DNA from: Flavobacterium chryseum
Lineage (GTDB): Bacteria; Bacteroidota; Bacteroidia; Flavobacteriales; Flavobacteriaceae
DNA length: 64,000 nt
Assembly: GCF_004362015.1 (NCBI RefSeq)
Contig: NZ_SNWW01000005.1
Span: 1-64,000 of the forward strand
Reading direction: 5' to 3'
Of the stretch, positions 8,399 to 18,530 are shown piece after piece. Both the position numbers and the translations under genes were made by a program. Under the pieces are notes generated by a model. The model ran no database searches, had not been told where the DNA came from, and saw only the letters and a program-made list of their open reading frames with translations. Within the stretch, counting starts at the first letter, position 1. Each line of letters begins with the position of its first letter.

Positions 8399-9037
8399 TT
8401 ACAGGGTAATTTTTTTGAGGTAAATTTCACTAATATCGTTTTTTAGTGAGAGGTGACATTTGTATTTTTCATCTATTTTTACTTCGGTCAGATAATATTT
8501 TTCTTCATTGATTTTAGTAGTATTATCTAAAATTTCAAATGATTTTAAGGGAATGATCAATCCGTGTCCCTGAGCTTTTAAGACCGCTTCTTTTTGAGTC
8601 CAATAATCAAAAAAGGCTTCTTTTTTATTCGAAGACAAAACAATTTTGTCCCACTCTTTTTGGGTCATTTGAGATTTGAAATCAGCTGTTTCAATGTTAG
8701 TTATAATTTCAACATCAATCCCGATTTCATGTTCGTCGCTTAAGGCGCAAACCACAATTTCACCTGAATGTGAAATATTAAAAAGAACTGAATTATCTTC
8801 AAAATAGGGTTTATTATACAAGGTTTGTATAATCTCTTTGGCTTCAGGTTTCTGCTTGTAGGTTTCTTTTACTCCTTTAAATAGCAATATTCGTCCCAGA
8901 AGCGATAATTGGGCATCTTGCCACCTTTGAAATCGGTTGATTTTCTCTTGGTAATCAGCGGGAAATTGAGGTAAATCATTTTTCAATAAACTTTCATGAT
9001 TTTCCTCGGACAGGTAAGAATAATAAATGTAAATCAA
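8399..9037 (-). CDS. 4'-phosphopantetheinyl transferase, Sfp type
   Basis: This 212-residue protein carries the Sfp/Gsp/AcpT motifs: FNISHSGE (86-93), the Mg-binding GIDVE (106-110) and the WTQKEA motif (146-151) with the catalytic Glu and Lys. The length is usual for the family. It transfers phosphopantetheine from CoA to the conserved Ser of carrier domains. All T/ACP domains in this window keep that Ser, so all could be substrates. It lies 55 bases after NRPS-H and 22 bases before the peptidase, which suggests an operon of the three. Confidence 0.92.
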   Translation of the reverse strand: MIYIYYSYLSEENHESLLKNDLPQFPADYQEKINRFQRWQDAQLSLLGRILLFKGVKETYKQKPEAKEIIQTLYNKPYFEDNSVLFNISHSGEIVVCALSDEHEIGIDVEIITNIETADFKSQMTQKEWDKIVLSSNKKEAFFDYWTQKEAVLKAQGHGLIIPLKSFEILDNTTKINEEKYYLTEVKIDEKYKCHLSLKNDISEIYLKKITL

Positions 9038-9092
9038 AAGATATTTTTTTTAGAGATTAAAATCAAATAATAGAATAAAGTATTTATAAATG

Positions 9093-12000
9093 CTAAAAAT
9101 TAAAGTCAAAATCGATTTCTTCCAGCTTATTGGTTATTGTTATCGGATATTCAATTTCTGATATTTTAATCGAAGGTTTTTCTATTAGTTGAGATAATAA
9201 TTTTTTAAAAGTTGTTATCAGAAATGCGATTGTGATTTCTTCGTATTTGTTGTTATATGAAACATTGACTTTGAGATTGCCATTGCTTTCAAAAAAATTA
9301 AATAATAAAGGCAACCTGCTGTAATTTGTATCTGCGGGTATATATTTTAATTCAGCATGATCCATTTTTATAGTTTCCTGAAATGAAAAATCCGGATTTT
9401 GATACGTTACCAAAACATCAAACAAAGTTTCTTTTTTGAGTTGTGATGGAAAATCCTGGTAAGTATCCATTAAAAGCATGTTTTTTTGAACCTGATCTAA
9501 CATACTTAAAAAATCCAGACTTTCGTTTAACTGAACACGAAGAGGCAGCGTTTTTACAAACATTCCTATCATTGCAGCAATATCAGATACATTTCTTCCT
9601 GAATTGACTGTTCCTAATACAATATCATTGTGATCGCTAATTTTATAAACAAGCACATTTAAAACAGAAATTACAATATTATGCGGTGTACTTTTTTGCT
9701 TCTGGGCAAACTGTTTCAGAGCTTTTGTTTCTTCTTTTGTAAATTCCTCATAAAAATGTGATCCTTTTTGGAGTTTCTCATCAAGATTAAAATCACTTGT
9801 AATCGTTTCTTTTATAACATAACCCGTTAAGTATTTTTTCCAAAAGTCTAAAGCTGCAGTATTTTCTTTATTAGATGATAACCAGGCTGTATAATCTTTA
9901 AACTGAATATCTTGTTTTTTAATTAAAGTACCCGAATGCTTATAGTCTTGGACAAATTGTTTGGTTATAAATTCTAATGAAACACCATCCATAATAATAT
10001 GATGTGTACAAAATACTAATGTTGATGTTGTGTCGCTGGTTTGTAGAAGCATCATTTTTAAAAGCAAATCATGTTCTAAATCAAAAGGAGTTTCTATATA
10101 ATCCTGAATAATTTGTGCAGCCTTATCTTTTTTAGTTTGTAATTTAGTTATTTTAAAAGCAACGGTTTCCTCTTGTTTTATTTTTTGAAAAACATGTCCT
10201 TTACTTTCTACAAAATTGGTTCGAAGTATTTCATTTTCAATAATTAATTGTGATAAGACATGATTAATTTTATCAGGAAAAACAGTTCCTTTGATTTCAA
10301 AAACAGCTACCATATTGTAAGCAATTGACTTTTGATAATCCTGACAGGCAATCCACAATTCATGTTGCGAAGGCGTTATGACAAAATCTGTTTTTAGAGA
10401 CGTAAAAGGAATACTGGTTTTATGATTCGGTTTTAAAGTCGCTAAATAATTCGTCATTAATTCAATTGTAGGATAATCGAAAATCGTTTTTAAAGTAACT
10501 TTGAACAAAAGATTTTTGGCTATTAATCCCGCTAGTTTAACTGCGTTTAATGAATGTCCGCCAAGAGCAAAAAAATTATCGTTTACACTTATTGCTTTTT
10601 TACTGTCTAGCACTTCTGTGTAATATTGAGAAAGTATTTTTTCTAAATCTGAATTTGGCGCTTTAAAATCATCTTCAATTTTATCATGTTCAATGGTTCT
10701 TTGTGCTAAATTTTTTCGGTCAATTTTTTGATTTGGTGTTAACGGAAACTCGTCTAAAAGAATAATGGCATTCGGAATCATATAATAGGGAAGATTGATT
10801 TTTAATGCATTCAAAATTTCTTTTGTATCAATTTCTTCTTCCGTTTTTAAAACATACGCAACTAAAAAAACGTCTTGCTGATTTCCTTTTCTGGCAATAA
10901 CAACAGATTCTCTAATTCCGAAAATCTCATTTAAATGTGATTCTATATCTCCCAGTTCAATTCGATAGCCTCTAATTTTAACCTGATTGTCATTTCTTCC
11001 TAAAAATTCTATTTCGCCTTTTTCATTCCATTTACCAACATCTCCGGTTTCGTACATTAAAGTTGTTGCATCAAATGGGTTTTTAATAAATTTTTCTTTA
11101 GTTAATGGCTCATTTTTATAATACCCTTTTGCTAATCCATCGCCGGCGATGTAAATGGCTCCTGAAGTTTCTATTGGTTTCGGCGTTAAAAATGAATCTA
11201 GTATGTAGATTTGTGTATTGTGTATGGGTTTACCAATGTTTGATGCTTCTTTCGAGTCCTCCAGTTTTTTGTGGCTTGACCAAATCGTAGTTTCTGTTGG
11301 GCCATACATATTCCAGACTTCTAAACTATTGTCTATTAACTTTTCGGCTAATGCTTCACTTAATAAATCGCCTCCACAAAGTATTTTTAATCGTTTATCT
11401 CCAACCCAATCAGCATTAAACAACATTTGATAAAAACTTGGCGTGGCCTGGATTATGGTCGGCTGTATCTCTCCTATTTTTTGAATAATCGCATTTGGAT
11501 CTGCTAAAATTTCCTGATTTGCAATATATGAGGTAGCTCCGGAAATTAAGGGCACAAAAAACTCCAGAATCGAAATATCAAAAGAATAAGTAGTTACCGA
11601 AAAAAATACATCATTTGACTGAACTCCGGGTTCTTTTTGAATACTGATCAAAAAATTAAGCAATGACTGATGTCCAATTTCAACACCTTTTGGGTTTCCT
11701 GTTGAACCTGATGTGTAAATGATATAAGCAGTATCCTGAGGTGAAATTGTTACAGATTGATTTCCTTCAAATGCTTTTATTTCTTCTAAAATAGTTTCTA
11801 AGGATATGGTTTGTACCTCATCACTTGTATTTAAGGAATGTTCTTTTTCATTTATAAGAACTTTAATCTGACTATTGTCTATAATGTAATTCAATCTATC
11901 CTCAGGGAATGTTGGGTCCAAAGGAATATAGGATCTTCCAGACTTTAGTATTCCTAATAAAACAATGACAATATTGGCAGAACGCCCTAATAAAACCGCA

Positions 12001-13520
12001 ATGGGAGATTTATCTTCTTCGCCATAAGTCGTTATAAAATATGCTGCTATTTGGTTCGATAATTTATGAAGTTCCGAATAAGAATAGGTTTTGTAATCGT
12101 CTTTTAAAGCTTCTTTGGAACTAAAATTTTCAACTTGTTTTTCAAATAAATCAAGGAATGTTTTCTCTTTTTGATAATCAGCTTTTGTATTATTAAATGT
12201 TTCTAAAACCTCCTTTTTTTCCTCTTTCCCCAAATAATCCAATTCTTTTAATATTTGATTTGGAGTATCTAAAATGGCATAAATTAAATTTTCAAAATGC
12301 TGTACCACTCGCGTAATTTGTACCTCATTAAAATAATTTAAATTATAATCAAAGTCAATTTTTACATCTTCCTGTTCGTCAAATTCTCTTATATAAATGG
12401 CCAAAGCAACACGTTCTGATTTATGCGTTAACGGAATTACCTGAGTTTGTGTGTGAAGAAAATTATTAGAATAATTTTGTTTTTCGTACGAAAGTGTGAT
12501 GTTGAATAACCTTTCTTTCTCACTAAAAATCTGAAGTTCCTGAATTAGTTTTCCTAACGGAAATCGCTGATGACGATAATCATTTCTTAAGGTATTTTTT
12601 ATCTCAACAATTAAATCCTGAAAAGAAGCATTAAAGTCTATCGGGATTCTTAAAGGCGAAATTCCCATGAAAAGCCCAACTGTTTTCTTGTAAATTGATT
12701 TGCTTCTGTTTAAAACAGGTAAACCTATTGCAAAATTATTATTCTGGTGTTTTCTCCCAAAATAGGTATATAAAATCGCCAGAATTAGATTAAACGTAGA
12801 ACATTTATAAGTTGTTGCCAACTGACTTAACTGATTATAAACTTCTCTTTTAAGAATCAGTTCTTTACGCTCACTTTTATTGGTTTGAATATTATCTTCT
12901 ATTTTATCAAATAAGTTTTCAGATAAAGATTGAAATTTTTTAACCCAATATTTTTTATCCTCATCATAAGACTCAGATTCCTGATAAGCCGCATCATCTT
13001 CTGCAAAATCTTTATAACTAAAAGGGTAGATTGTTGTAATTTCTCCGTACTCAAGAATCTCGTTGTAATTTTGAACTAATCTCTGAAACATCAGTGACGT
13101 TCCCCATCCATCTGTTATAATATGATGATACACAGAAAATAAGTAATGATAATTTTCCCCGACTTTAACCAGAGTAAAAACATGTAAAAGATGTTCTCCT
13201 AACAAATCAAAAGGTTTGGCAAATTCCTCCTGCATATAAGAAGTTGCTGCTTCGTAAGGCTTCTGATATTGAGAAAAATCGACAAAACCTAATTCTGAAT
13301 AATGCTCTTCGACTATTTTTATCGTAACATTTTCCTGTTCATTAATAAGCACACTTCTATACGCATCATGCTGCTTAATAAGTGCATTGTATGCTTTTTT
13401 AAAGACTTCTGCATTTATTACTCCTTTTATTTTAATCTTAGCGCCAATATTATATATGGCTTCGTTAGGATATAATAACTGCTCGAAATAAACATCTTGT
13501 TGAGGAAGGGTCAGTTTCAT
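9093..13520 (-). CDS. NRPS-H: free-standing C-A(Gly)-T-C synthetase
   Basis: This 1475-residue NRPS has domains C 1-440 (HHIITDG 132-138), A 455-940, T 955-1025 (phosphopantetheine Ser990) and a second C 1045-1460 (HHIIMDG 1173-1179). It ends there, with no A, T or TE after the last C domain. The A-domain code read by alignment to GrsA is D648 I649 L652 Q691 L714 G716 M738 I746 W747 K932, i.e. DILQLGMIWK, which matches the classical glycine code. It is separated from the main assembly line by seven genes and lies between the ABC exporter and the phosphopantetheinyl transferase. A C-A-T-C protein needs another carrier for its last condensation. It may feed glycine to, or accept a chain from, the main line, or condense with a free acceptor. 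It starts without a docking domain. The leader carries a 10-bp dyad. Confidence 0.93.
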   Translation of the reverse strand: MKLTLPQQDVYFEQLLYPNEAIYNIGAKIKIKGVINAEVFKKAYNALIKQHDAYRSVLINEQENVTIKIVEEHYSELGFVDFSQYQKPYEAATSYMQEEFAKPFDLLGEHLLHVFTLVKVGENYHYLFSVYHHIITDGWGTSLMFQRLVQNYNEILEYGEITTIYPFSYKDFAEDDAAYQESESYDEDKKYWVKKFQSLSENLFDKIEDNIQTNKSERKELILKREVYNQLSQLATTYKCSTFNLILAILYTYFGRKHQNNNFAIGLPVLNRSKSIYKKTVGLFMGISPLRIPIDFNASFQDLIVEIKNTLRNDYRHQRFPLGKLIQELQIFSEKERLFNITLSYEKQNYSNNFLHTQTQVIPLTHKSERVALAIYIREFDEQEDVKIDFDYNLNYFNEVQITRVVQHFENLIYAILDTPNQILKELDYLGKEEKKEVLETFNNTKADYQKEKTFLDLFEKQVENFSSKEALKDDYKTYSYSELHKLSNQIAAYFITTYGEEDKSPIAVLLGRSANIVIVLLGILKSGRSYIPLDPTFPEDRLNYIIDNSQIKVLINEKEHSLNTSDEVQTISLETILEEIKAFEGNQSVTISPQDTAYIIYTSGSTGNPKGVEIGHQSLLNFLISIQKEPGVQSNDVFFSVTTYSFDISILEFFVPLISGATSYIANQEILADPNAIIQKIGEIQPTIIQATPSFYQMLFNADWVGDKRLKILCGGDLLSEALAEKLIDNSLEVWNMYGPTETTIWSSHKKLEDSKEASNIGKPIHNTQIYILDSFLTPKPIETSGAIYIAGDGLAKGYYKNEPLTKEKFIKNPFDATTLMYETGDVGKWNEKGEIEFLGRNDNQVKIRGYRIELGDIESHLNEIFGIRESVVIARKGNQQDVFLVAYVLKTEEEIDTKEILNALKINLPYYMIPNAIILLDEFPLTPNQKIDRKNLAQRTIEHDKIEDDFKAPNSDLEKILSQYYTEVLDSKKAISVNDNFFALGGHSLNAVKLAGLIAKNLLFKVTLKTIFDYPTIELMTNYLATLKPNHKTSIPFTSLKTDFVITPSQHELWIACQDYQKSIAYNMVAVFEIKGTVFPDKINHVLSQLIIENEILRTNFVESKGHVFQKIKQEETVAFKITKLQTKKDKAAQIIQDYIETPFDLEHDLLLKMMLLQTSDTTSTLVFCTHHIIMDGVSLEFITKQFVQDYKHSGTLIKKQDIQFKDYTAWLSSNKENTAALDFWKKYLTGYVIKETITSDFNLDEKLQKGSHFYEEFTKEETKALKQFAQKQKSTPHNIVISVLNVLVYKISDHNDIVLGTVNSGRNVSDIAAMIGMFVKTLPLRVQLNESLDFLSMLDQVQKNMLLMDTYQDFPSQLKKETLFDVLVTYQNPDFSFQETIKMDHAELKYIPADTNYSRLPLLFNFFESNGNLKVNVSYNNKYEEITIAFLITTFKKLLSQLIEKPSIKISEIEYPITITNKLEEIDFDFNF

Positions 13521-13542
13521 TTTAAAATATTTTTACATAGAG

Positions 13543-13574
13543 ACAACTAAGCAAAAGAAGTTTAGCTTAGTTGT
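13543..13574 (-). promoter_or_regulatory. Inverted repeat in leader of NRPS-H
   Basis: ACAACTAAGC (13543-13552) and GCTTAGTTGT (13565-13574) are perfect complements separated by 12 bases. The repeat begins 22 bases upstream of the NRPS-H start codon. There is no T run, so an operator or leader hairpin is more likely than a terminator. Confidence 0.45.
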
Positions 13575-13626
13575 AAGGAATTGAAGAAATAAGTTTTTTT
13601 TGATTATAAAGTTCTGAAGAAGTGCT

Positions 13627-15261
13627 CTATGCCCAGAATAATTCTTTATTGTATTCTTTTGTTTTATCCACTTTTACTTCGGTATCAATTTTACCGTAGT
13701 TAAATTTTATAATTCTGTCTGCCAGATGAAAATAGGCGTCATCGTGTGTAACGGCTATAATTGTTTTTCCTTCTGCTTTTAATTTTAGAATGAGTTCTTC
13801 GTAGAAAAATTTCCTGAAATAAGGATCCTGATCGGCAGCCCATTCATCTAAAACGAGGATTGGTTTTTTCTCCATTAAAGCAAAAATCATAGACATTCTT
13901 TTCCCTTGTCCTTTAGAAAATTTTCTTCTCGCAGAACTTTCTTTATCATCTGTAATTACTTTATCCAGTTTCATCATTTCCAGTAATTGCTTGTATTCCG
14001 GATTATTCTCCACCGTATATTCTTCATAATTATGAGAAAATATGTGATCGTCTGTAAATACCGCAGCTATTAAATTTTGAATTTCCTGACTGGATTGGAT
14101 TTCTTTTCCGTTTAAGAGTATTTCACCTTTAGATGGTGTGTACAAACCTGTAAATGTGTTGATAAAGGTGCTTTTTCCTGAACCGTTTCCGCCAACAATA
14201 AAGATGATTTCGCCTTCATTTACGGTTAGATTTACAGGGCCTAAAGCAAAAGCTGTATCGTTAAGATTATTGTTGTATGAAAAATGGATGTCTTTGAATT
14301 CGATACTTTCAAAGGGCGTATTCGTTACTTCGATTTGTGGCTTTATATCTTCATGTACTTCAAAATCTTTTAAGAAATTCTTGATTCTTTGGTGAGCAAC
14401 AATAAAACGGGTGTATGTTTGCTGCAGGTTAATCAGGTTGTTTATTGGGCCCGATATGAATAAAACGATCACAACATAAGCAATAACATCTGCCTGAGCC
14501 AGCAATCCCCAGCCTGGTAATAAAAACAAAATTGTCGCAATAATGGCATACAAACCGTATTGGCTAATAAGATTAATAGACAAAAAGGTGTAACTAATTT
14601 TAAAGTCTAATTCTCCAGCCTGATCTCGGTTTGGTTTTAAAAATTTATTCATCAAATTTTCAGTTCTGAAGAAACTCAATTTTAATTTCTTAAATCCTTT
14701 CATTACATCATCTACATACTTATAATAGTCATCATTGTATTCTCTAAGGCCTACTACTTTTTTAGACATCGAATTGATTACAAACAGATAACACGCTGCA
14801 ACGGCAATAATCAACACGACAACTATAAGAGCAGAAGTTACAGAAATCGTAAACATGTAGATTAAACAAAGAACCAGCATTAACACAGAATTTACCGTAT
14901 GCGTTATTGTATAAGGCAAAAGTCCGAATACTCTTAAATCTTCGACAACTGTAAAGAAACGCTGAGATCCTAAATTTTCTAATTTTATAAGTGATGCCTG
15001 AAGGATTTTTGAGAATATCAGTTTTTCATTATCATATAACATTTTAAATGAAAATTCATTTAGTCCTTTCTGGAAAATGATGTTTAACAAATAGGTATAC
15101 ACAATAATGGCGAAAAAAACCATTCCGGTGTAGTCTTGCATGAATGCCTTATTACCAGATAAAGTATTGTTTATAATGTAAACTATTCCGAAGCTAAGAA
15201 TGGTATTTGGCAATGCATATGCAGCCAGAAAAAGAATATTTTTTACTGATATTTTAAACAT
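13627..15261 (-). CDS. Cyclic-peptide-type ABC exporter (PvdE/SyrD family)
   Basis: This 544-residue half-transporter has six hydrophobic segments in residues 1-285 and one ATPase domain in 315-540. The Walker A is GGNGSGKST (357-365), the signature is FSKGQGKR (448-455) and Walker B is ILVLDE (468-473), followed by WAADQDP. That last phrase and the overall length are typical of the PvdE/SyrD cyclic peptide transporter family, which exports NRPS products across the inner membrane, usually as a homodimer. It sits directly between the outer-membrane receptor gene and NRPS-H, so it is the obvious exporter of this locus. Co-transcription with NRPS-H (106-base gap with a dyad) is likely but not certain. 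Confidence 0.92.
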   Translation of the reverse strand: MFKISVKNILFLAAYALPNTILSFGIVYIINNTLSGNKAFMQDYTGMVFFAIIVYTYLLNIIFQKGLNEFSFKMLYDNEKLIFSKILQASLIKLENLGSQRFFTVVEDLRVFGLLPYTITHTVNSVLMLVLCLIYMFTISVTSALIVVVLIIAVAACYLFVINSMSKKVVGLREYNDDYYKYVDDVMKGFKKLKLSFFRTENLMNKFLKPNRDQAGELDFKISYTFLSINLISQYGLYAIIATILFLLPGWGLLAQADVIAYVVIVLFISGPINNLINLQQTYTRFIVAHQRIKNFLKDFEVHEDIKPQIEVTNTPFESIEFKDIHFSYNNNLNDTAFALGPVNLTVNEGEIIFIVGGNGSGKSTFINTFTGLYTPSKGEILLNGKEIQSSQEIQNLIAAVFTDDHIFSHNYEEYTVENNPEYKQLLEMMKLDKVITDDKESSARRKFSKGQGKRMSMIFALMEKKPILVLDEWAADQDPYFRKFFYEELILKLKAEGKTIIAVTHDDAYFHLADRIIKFNYGKIDTEVKVDKTKEYNKELFWA

Positions 15262-15413
15262 CTTAAAAGTTTTTTGTGGTTTATAAAGTTTAAGGAACAG
15301 GGATACCTTATTTAAAAATGGAGATTCTAAATTCTACTGAAAATGAATCTTCATTTTTAAATTATGAGGAAAAATGAATGTGGATTATTGGGTAAGAATT
15401 AAAAAATTTCGAA

Positions 15414-17864
15414 TTACTTAATTCTGCTTTTTTCGTTATCTATACTTGTATTTTCTTTTTCTTGTTTAGAGACTTTATCTCCAAAATTATACGTAAAAGA
15501 TACTCTAAGCTGTCTTGAATTGGTTAACGTTTTGTAGTCTGCATTTGTATTGACCAGATTGTTGATTACCCCCTTGTTGATGTAGGTTCTAAAAACATCT
15601 GTACAAACTACTTTTAATAAACTTCTGCTGGAAAGTTTTTTACTCAGCGTTATATCCAGAAACCAATACGGATCTGTTGTAAACTGAGCAACATATGCTT
15701 TGCCTACATAGCGGCCAAAAAGCTCAATGTTGTAATCGTTCTTTAGTTTTATTTGCAATACGGGATCAATTCTGAAATTATAACCATACGTATGCAATTT
15801 GCCCTCAAAGAAATTACTTTTAGTATCTGTATAAGATAATTGCGCATTGCCGCTAAAGGTTAACCAGCTGCTAAGATTAAAAGTAGAGCTAACACTAAGA
15901 TTAGTGACTTTCGTGTTTCCTATATTTCCGGGTACGCTGTAATATATGTTGTTTACAATTTCTATCGTTTCCTGAATCTGATCGTCAATTTTACTGTATG
16001 CTAAACTAACATTCAGGAGACTTTTATGTCCGTATGACGCTTCTATAGAATTAGTTATAGAAGGTTTCAGATAGGGATTTCCTTTATAGAATGTTACTTT
16101 ATCTACCTGAATAACAACTGGATTTAGATCCTGATAAAAAGGTCTGTCGATTCTTTTTCCGTAATTAATTCCGATCGTATTATTTGCCAGCGAATCTAAT
16201 TTATAAGAAAAATATAACGTCGGGAAAAAATTATCATAATCTGTTTTATTCTTGGTTCTGGGTTTTATTTCGTTTCCTAACTGATCACCTTCAATTTTTA
16301 CGGTTTCATATCTAAGCCCGAGCTGCATAGAAAGTCTTTCAAAACTTGTGTTTGAACTAACATATAATGCTGTAATATTTTCTTTGTATAAAAACTTATT
16401 GTTCTGATTGAGGTTTGGAGTTGTAATGTCATTTACGATATCAAAATAAGTACTTTCATTATCTGTTTTAATATAACTATGTTTAAATCCTGTCTGAAAA
16501 TTTGTTTTTTTAGTAATCTGATTAGAGTAGTCTAACTTTCCAGCATAGATATTTACATTAGAAGTTGAACCTCCTACGAGCATATCCGAATAATTTTTGT
16601 TTACATCCGGAAAAAGAATCGAGTTTTTGTATCTCTGATAAGGATCTGAATCGTACAGTAAGTAATCTAAATTGGCACTAATGTCACTCTTTTCATTAAA
16701 TTTATGATTGACGTTTAGATTTATGCCGCTGTTAATGAATTTATTATCTGAATTTCCTATTGTTTTTATAATCGAATCATTAATTTGGGCTGAATTGTTA
16801 ATGTAATTTCGGCTGTCATCTTTATCGTTTCCGTTCCAGATCAAACCATTCGTAGAAATTCCGATCACCGTATTTTTTGAAAGATTATAATCGGCCCCAA
16901 ACTTTATGTTCGTCAGGATACCATCTCCAACATTATTCGTTTCCTGTCTGCTGATACTGCCAGTATCGGTATAATCTCTATTGATATAAAGATCCTGAAA
17001 GCGCTTTTTGTAAGCAATGTTTCCTGTCAAAAATATATTATAATTCTCTTTTTTCTTGTTTAAATTAAAAGTGGTATTGTACTCTGTAAATTTGTGTTGT
17101 CTTACACCCAAAACAATGCTTCCGTTTTCTCCTTCTTTTTTACTTTTTTTAAGTTTGATGTTGATGACTCCGCCATTTCCTGCTGCTTCATATTTAGCAG
17201 GCGGATTGGTCATGATTTCGATTTTATCTATGTTATCCGAAGATAGTCCACTTAAAAAACTTTCCAGTTGAGCGCCTGATAAATACGTTGGGCGGTCATC
17301 AATAAAAATGGTTGCATTTGCTTTTCCGTTTAAACTTACAACGCCCTGATCACTTATAGTTGTTCCGGGAGCTTTTTTTAATAATTCTAAAGCTGTTATT
17401 CCGGTATTAGATTCAAGAGCATCTACATTCAAAATAGTGCGGTCGATTTTGCTTTCGATAAACTTTTTTTGTTTGTATACAATTACTTCGTTTAAACTTT
17501 CTTTTTTTATCGATTTAAGTATATCTATACGCGACAATACTTTTTGTTCGTCTTCTTTTAAAGTAATAATTTCCGTCTTAAACGTATTATAGTCGTCATG
17601 GACGATTTTAATTTTATAAGTACCGCTTTTCAGGTTTTTAAAACTAAAATCTCCTTTATCCTGAGATAGTTCACTTTTTATCAGCATTTCCTGTTTATCA
17701 TTCATCAAAAGAATTGTCGCAAAAATAACGGGCTCTTTATTCTCTGCATCAATAACGTTTCCTGAAATTGATGCATTCGAATTTTGTGCATACATTGGAT
17801 TATACAGAAAAATAAGCAGGCATAACAAAGTGATATAATGTATAGGCATATAATTATATTTCAT
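15414..17864 (-). CDS. TonB-linked outer-membrane beta-barrel receptor (OMP_b-brl_3 type)
   Basis: This 816-residue protein has a signal peptide ending YAQ (about 27). A carboxypeptidase-regulatory-like beta-sandwich follows (about 33-115, starting ASISGNVIDAENKEPV). Next come a plug-like domain (about 140-240, with APGTTISDQG and IEIMTNPPAKYEAAGNGGVINI) and a long barrel region to near residue 800 (YGKRIDRPFYQDLNP is a typical family motif). A charged tail of about 20 residues follows the final strand. Such proteins move peptides or small molecules across the outer membrane. Next to an ABC exporter it may handle product export, re-uptake or sensing. No catechol or hydroxamate biosynthesis gene is visible, so a siderophore role is not supported. 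Confidence 0.88.
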   Translation of the reverse strand: MKYNYMPIHYITLLCLLIFLYNPMYAQNSNASISGNVIDAENKEPVIFATILLMNDKQEMLIKSELSQDKGDFSFKNLKSGTYKIKIVHDDYNTFKTEIITLKEDEQKVLSRIDILKSIKKESLNEVIVYKQKKFIESKIDRTILNVDALESNTGITALELLKKAPGTTISDQGVVSLNGKANATIFIDDRPTYLSGAQLESFLSGLSSDNIDKIEIMTNPPAKYEAAGNGGVINIKLKKSKKEGENGSIVLGVRQHKFTEYNTTFNLNKKKENYNIFLTGNIAYKKRFQDLYINRDYTDTGSISRQETNNVGDGILTNIKFGADYNLSKNTVIGISTNGLIWNGNDKDDSRNYINNSAQINDSIIKTIGNSDNKFINSGINLNVNHKFNEKSDISANLDYLLYDSDPYQRYKNSILFPDVNKNYSDMLVGGSTSNVNIYAGKLDYSNQITKKTNFQTGFKHSYIKTDNESTYFDIVNDITTPNLNQNNKFLYKENITALYVSSNTSFERLSMQLGLRYETVKIEGDQLGNEIKPRTKNKTDYDNFFPTLYFSYKLDSLANNTIGINYGKRIDRPFYQDLNPVVIQVDKVTFYKGNPYLKPSITNSIEASYGHKSLLNVSLAYSKIDDQIQETIEIVNNIYYSVPGNIGNTKVTNLSVSSTFNLSSWLTFSGNAQLSYTDTKSNFFEGKLHTYGYNFRIDPVLQIKLKNDYNIELFGRYVGKAYVAQFTTDPYWFLDITLSKKLSSRSLLKVVCTDVFRTYINKGVINNLVNTNADYKTLTNSRQLRVSFTYNFGDKVSKQEKENTSIDNEKSRIK

Positions 17865-18050
17865 TATTTTTTAAATATATTGAATAAAATCCCTGTGAGA
17901 ATGCAATGAAGCAAACTCAGAATCTATTAGGTTGATAAAATTTAAAGGATATAAAGGATGAGGCTTTGAAAGTAGTGAACTATATATCAAGCGCTATTAA
18001 GGAGTATACTAAAAAAAAGAAGCTTTAGTACAGAATAAAGACTTTGGTTA

Positions 18051-18410
18051 TTATGCTTTATAATTTTTGCAAATGTTCCAGTCTGTGTGGTTCTTGATAT
18101 ATTGTTTTTTATATCTCAAATGTACCTCTTGTGTTTGCGCAACTCCGTTTATTATAAACTCTTTATTGTTAAGAATATAGGACAAATCACTAGCGTTTGT
18201 AGTTACCAGTTTTTCTTTTAAAATTTGATTGCTGATATCATTAATTAGTTTTGTCATACTTTTTTCATTAGGAGATCCTTTTATAGATTTTCCGGTAATG
18301 CCCGTAATAGTCAATTGATTTTCTGCTTTCTCCTTTTGATTGCTTTGGGCCATGCATCCACCCGAGATAAAAATCAGGGAAGCAGCAATTAATGCTTTAG
18401 TCTTTTTCAT
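18051..18410 (-). CDS. Small secreted protein duplicating the BlaR1 sensor domain
   Basis: This 119-residue protein has a signal peptide (hydrophobic 6-18). Cys19 in ISGGC could make it a lipoprotein, although the lipobox is weak. The mature part (33-119) aligns without large gaps to the last 86 residues (366-451) of the BlaR1-like protein encoded just upstream. Shared landmarks are TITGIT, NDxDLS or NASDLS, the INGxxQ turn, a YxxxYIK segment and DW-IC-N-K at the C-terminus. It is therefore a free copy of the presumed extracytoplasmic domain of that sensor. It could bind the same ligand, act as a decoy, or bind the sensor itself; these are inferences. The gene is preceded by a 14-bp tandem repeat. 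I know no name for the family. Confidence 0.75.
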   Translation of the reverse strand: MKKTKALIAASLIFISGGCMAQSNQKEKAENQLTITGITGKSIKGSPNEKSMTKLINDISNQILKEKLVTTNASDLSYILNNKEFIINGVAQTQEVHLRYKKQYIKNHTDWNICKNYKA

Positions 18411-18420
18411 AATGTATTAA

Positions 18421-18517
18421 TTTTAGAAGTATTATTTTAGAAGTATTATTTTAGAAGTATTATTTTAGAAGTATTATTTTAGAAGTATTATTTTAGAAGT
18501 ATTATTTTAGAAGTATT
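18421..18517 (-). repeat. 14-bp tandem repeat, about 7 copies
   Basis: Seven head-to-tail copies of TTTTAGAAGTATTA (+ strand; TAATACTTCTAAAA on the gene strand) are present. The first six are identical and the last differs at its final base. The array fills nearly all of the 120-base gap between the BlaR1-like gene and the small sensor-domain gene and ends 10 bases before that gene's ATG. There is no spacer sequence, so it is not CRISPR. It could serve as a repeated protein-binding site or a copy-number-variable leader. Confidence 0.95.
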
Positions 18518-18530
18518 CCTGAAAGGATTA

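Noticed and set aside
15414..17864. Siderophore locus
   Set aside because: A TonB-linked receptor and exporter are present, but there is no catechol, hydroxamate or other chelator pathway and no iron-box-like site that I can see.
18421..18517. CRISPR array
   Set aside because: The 14-bp units are directly adjacent with no spacers and no cas gene is present.
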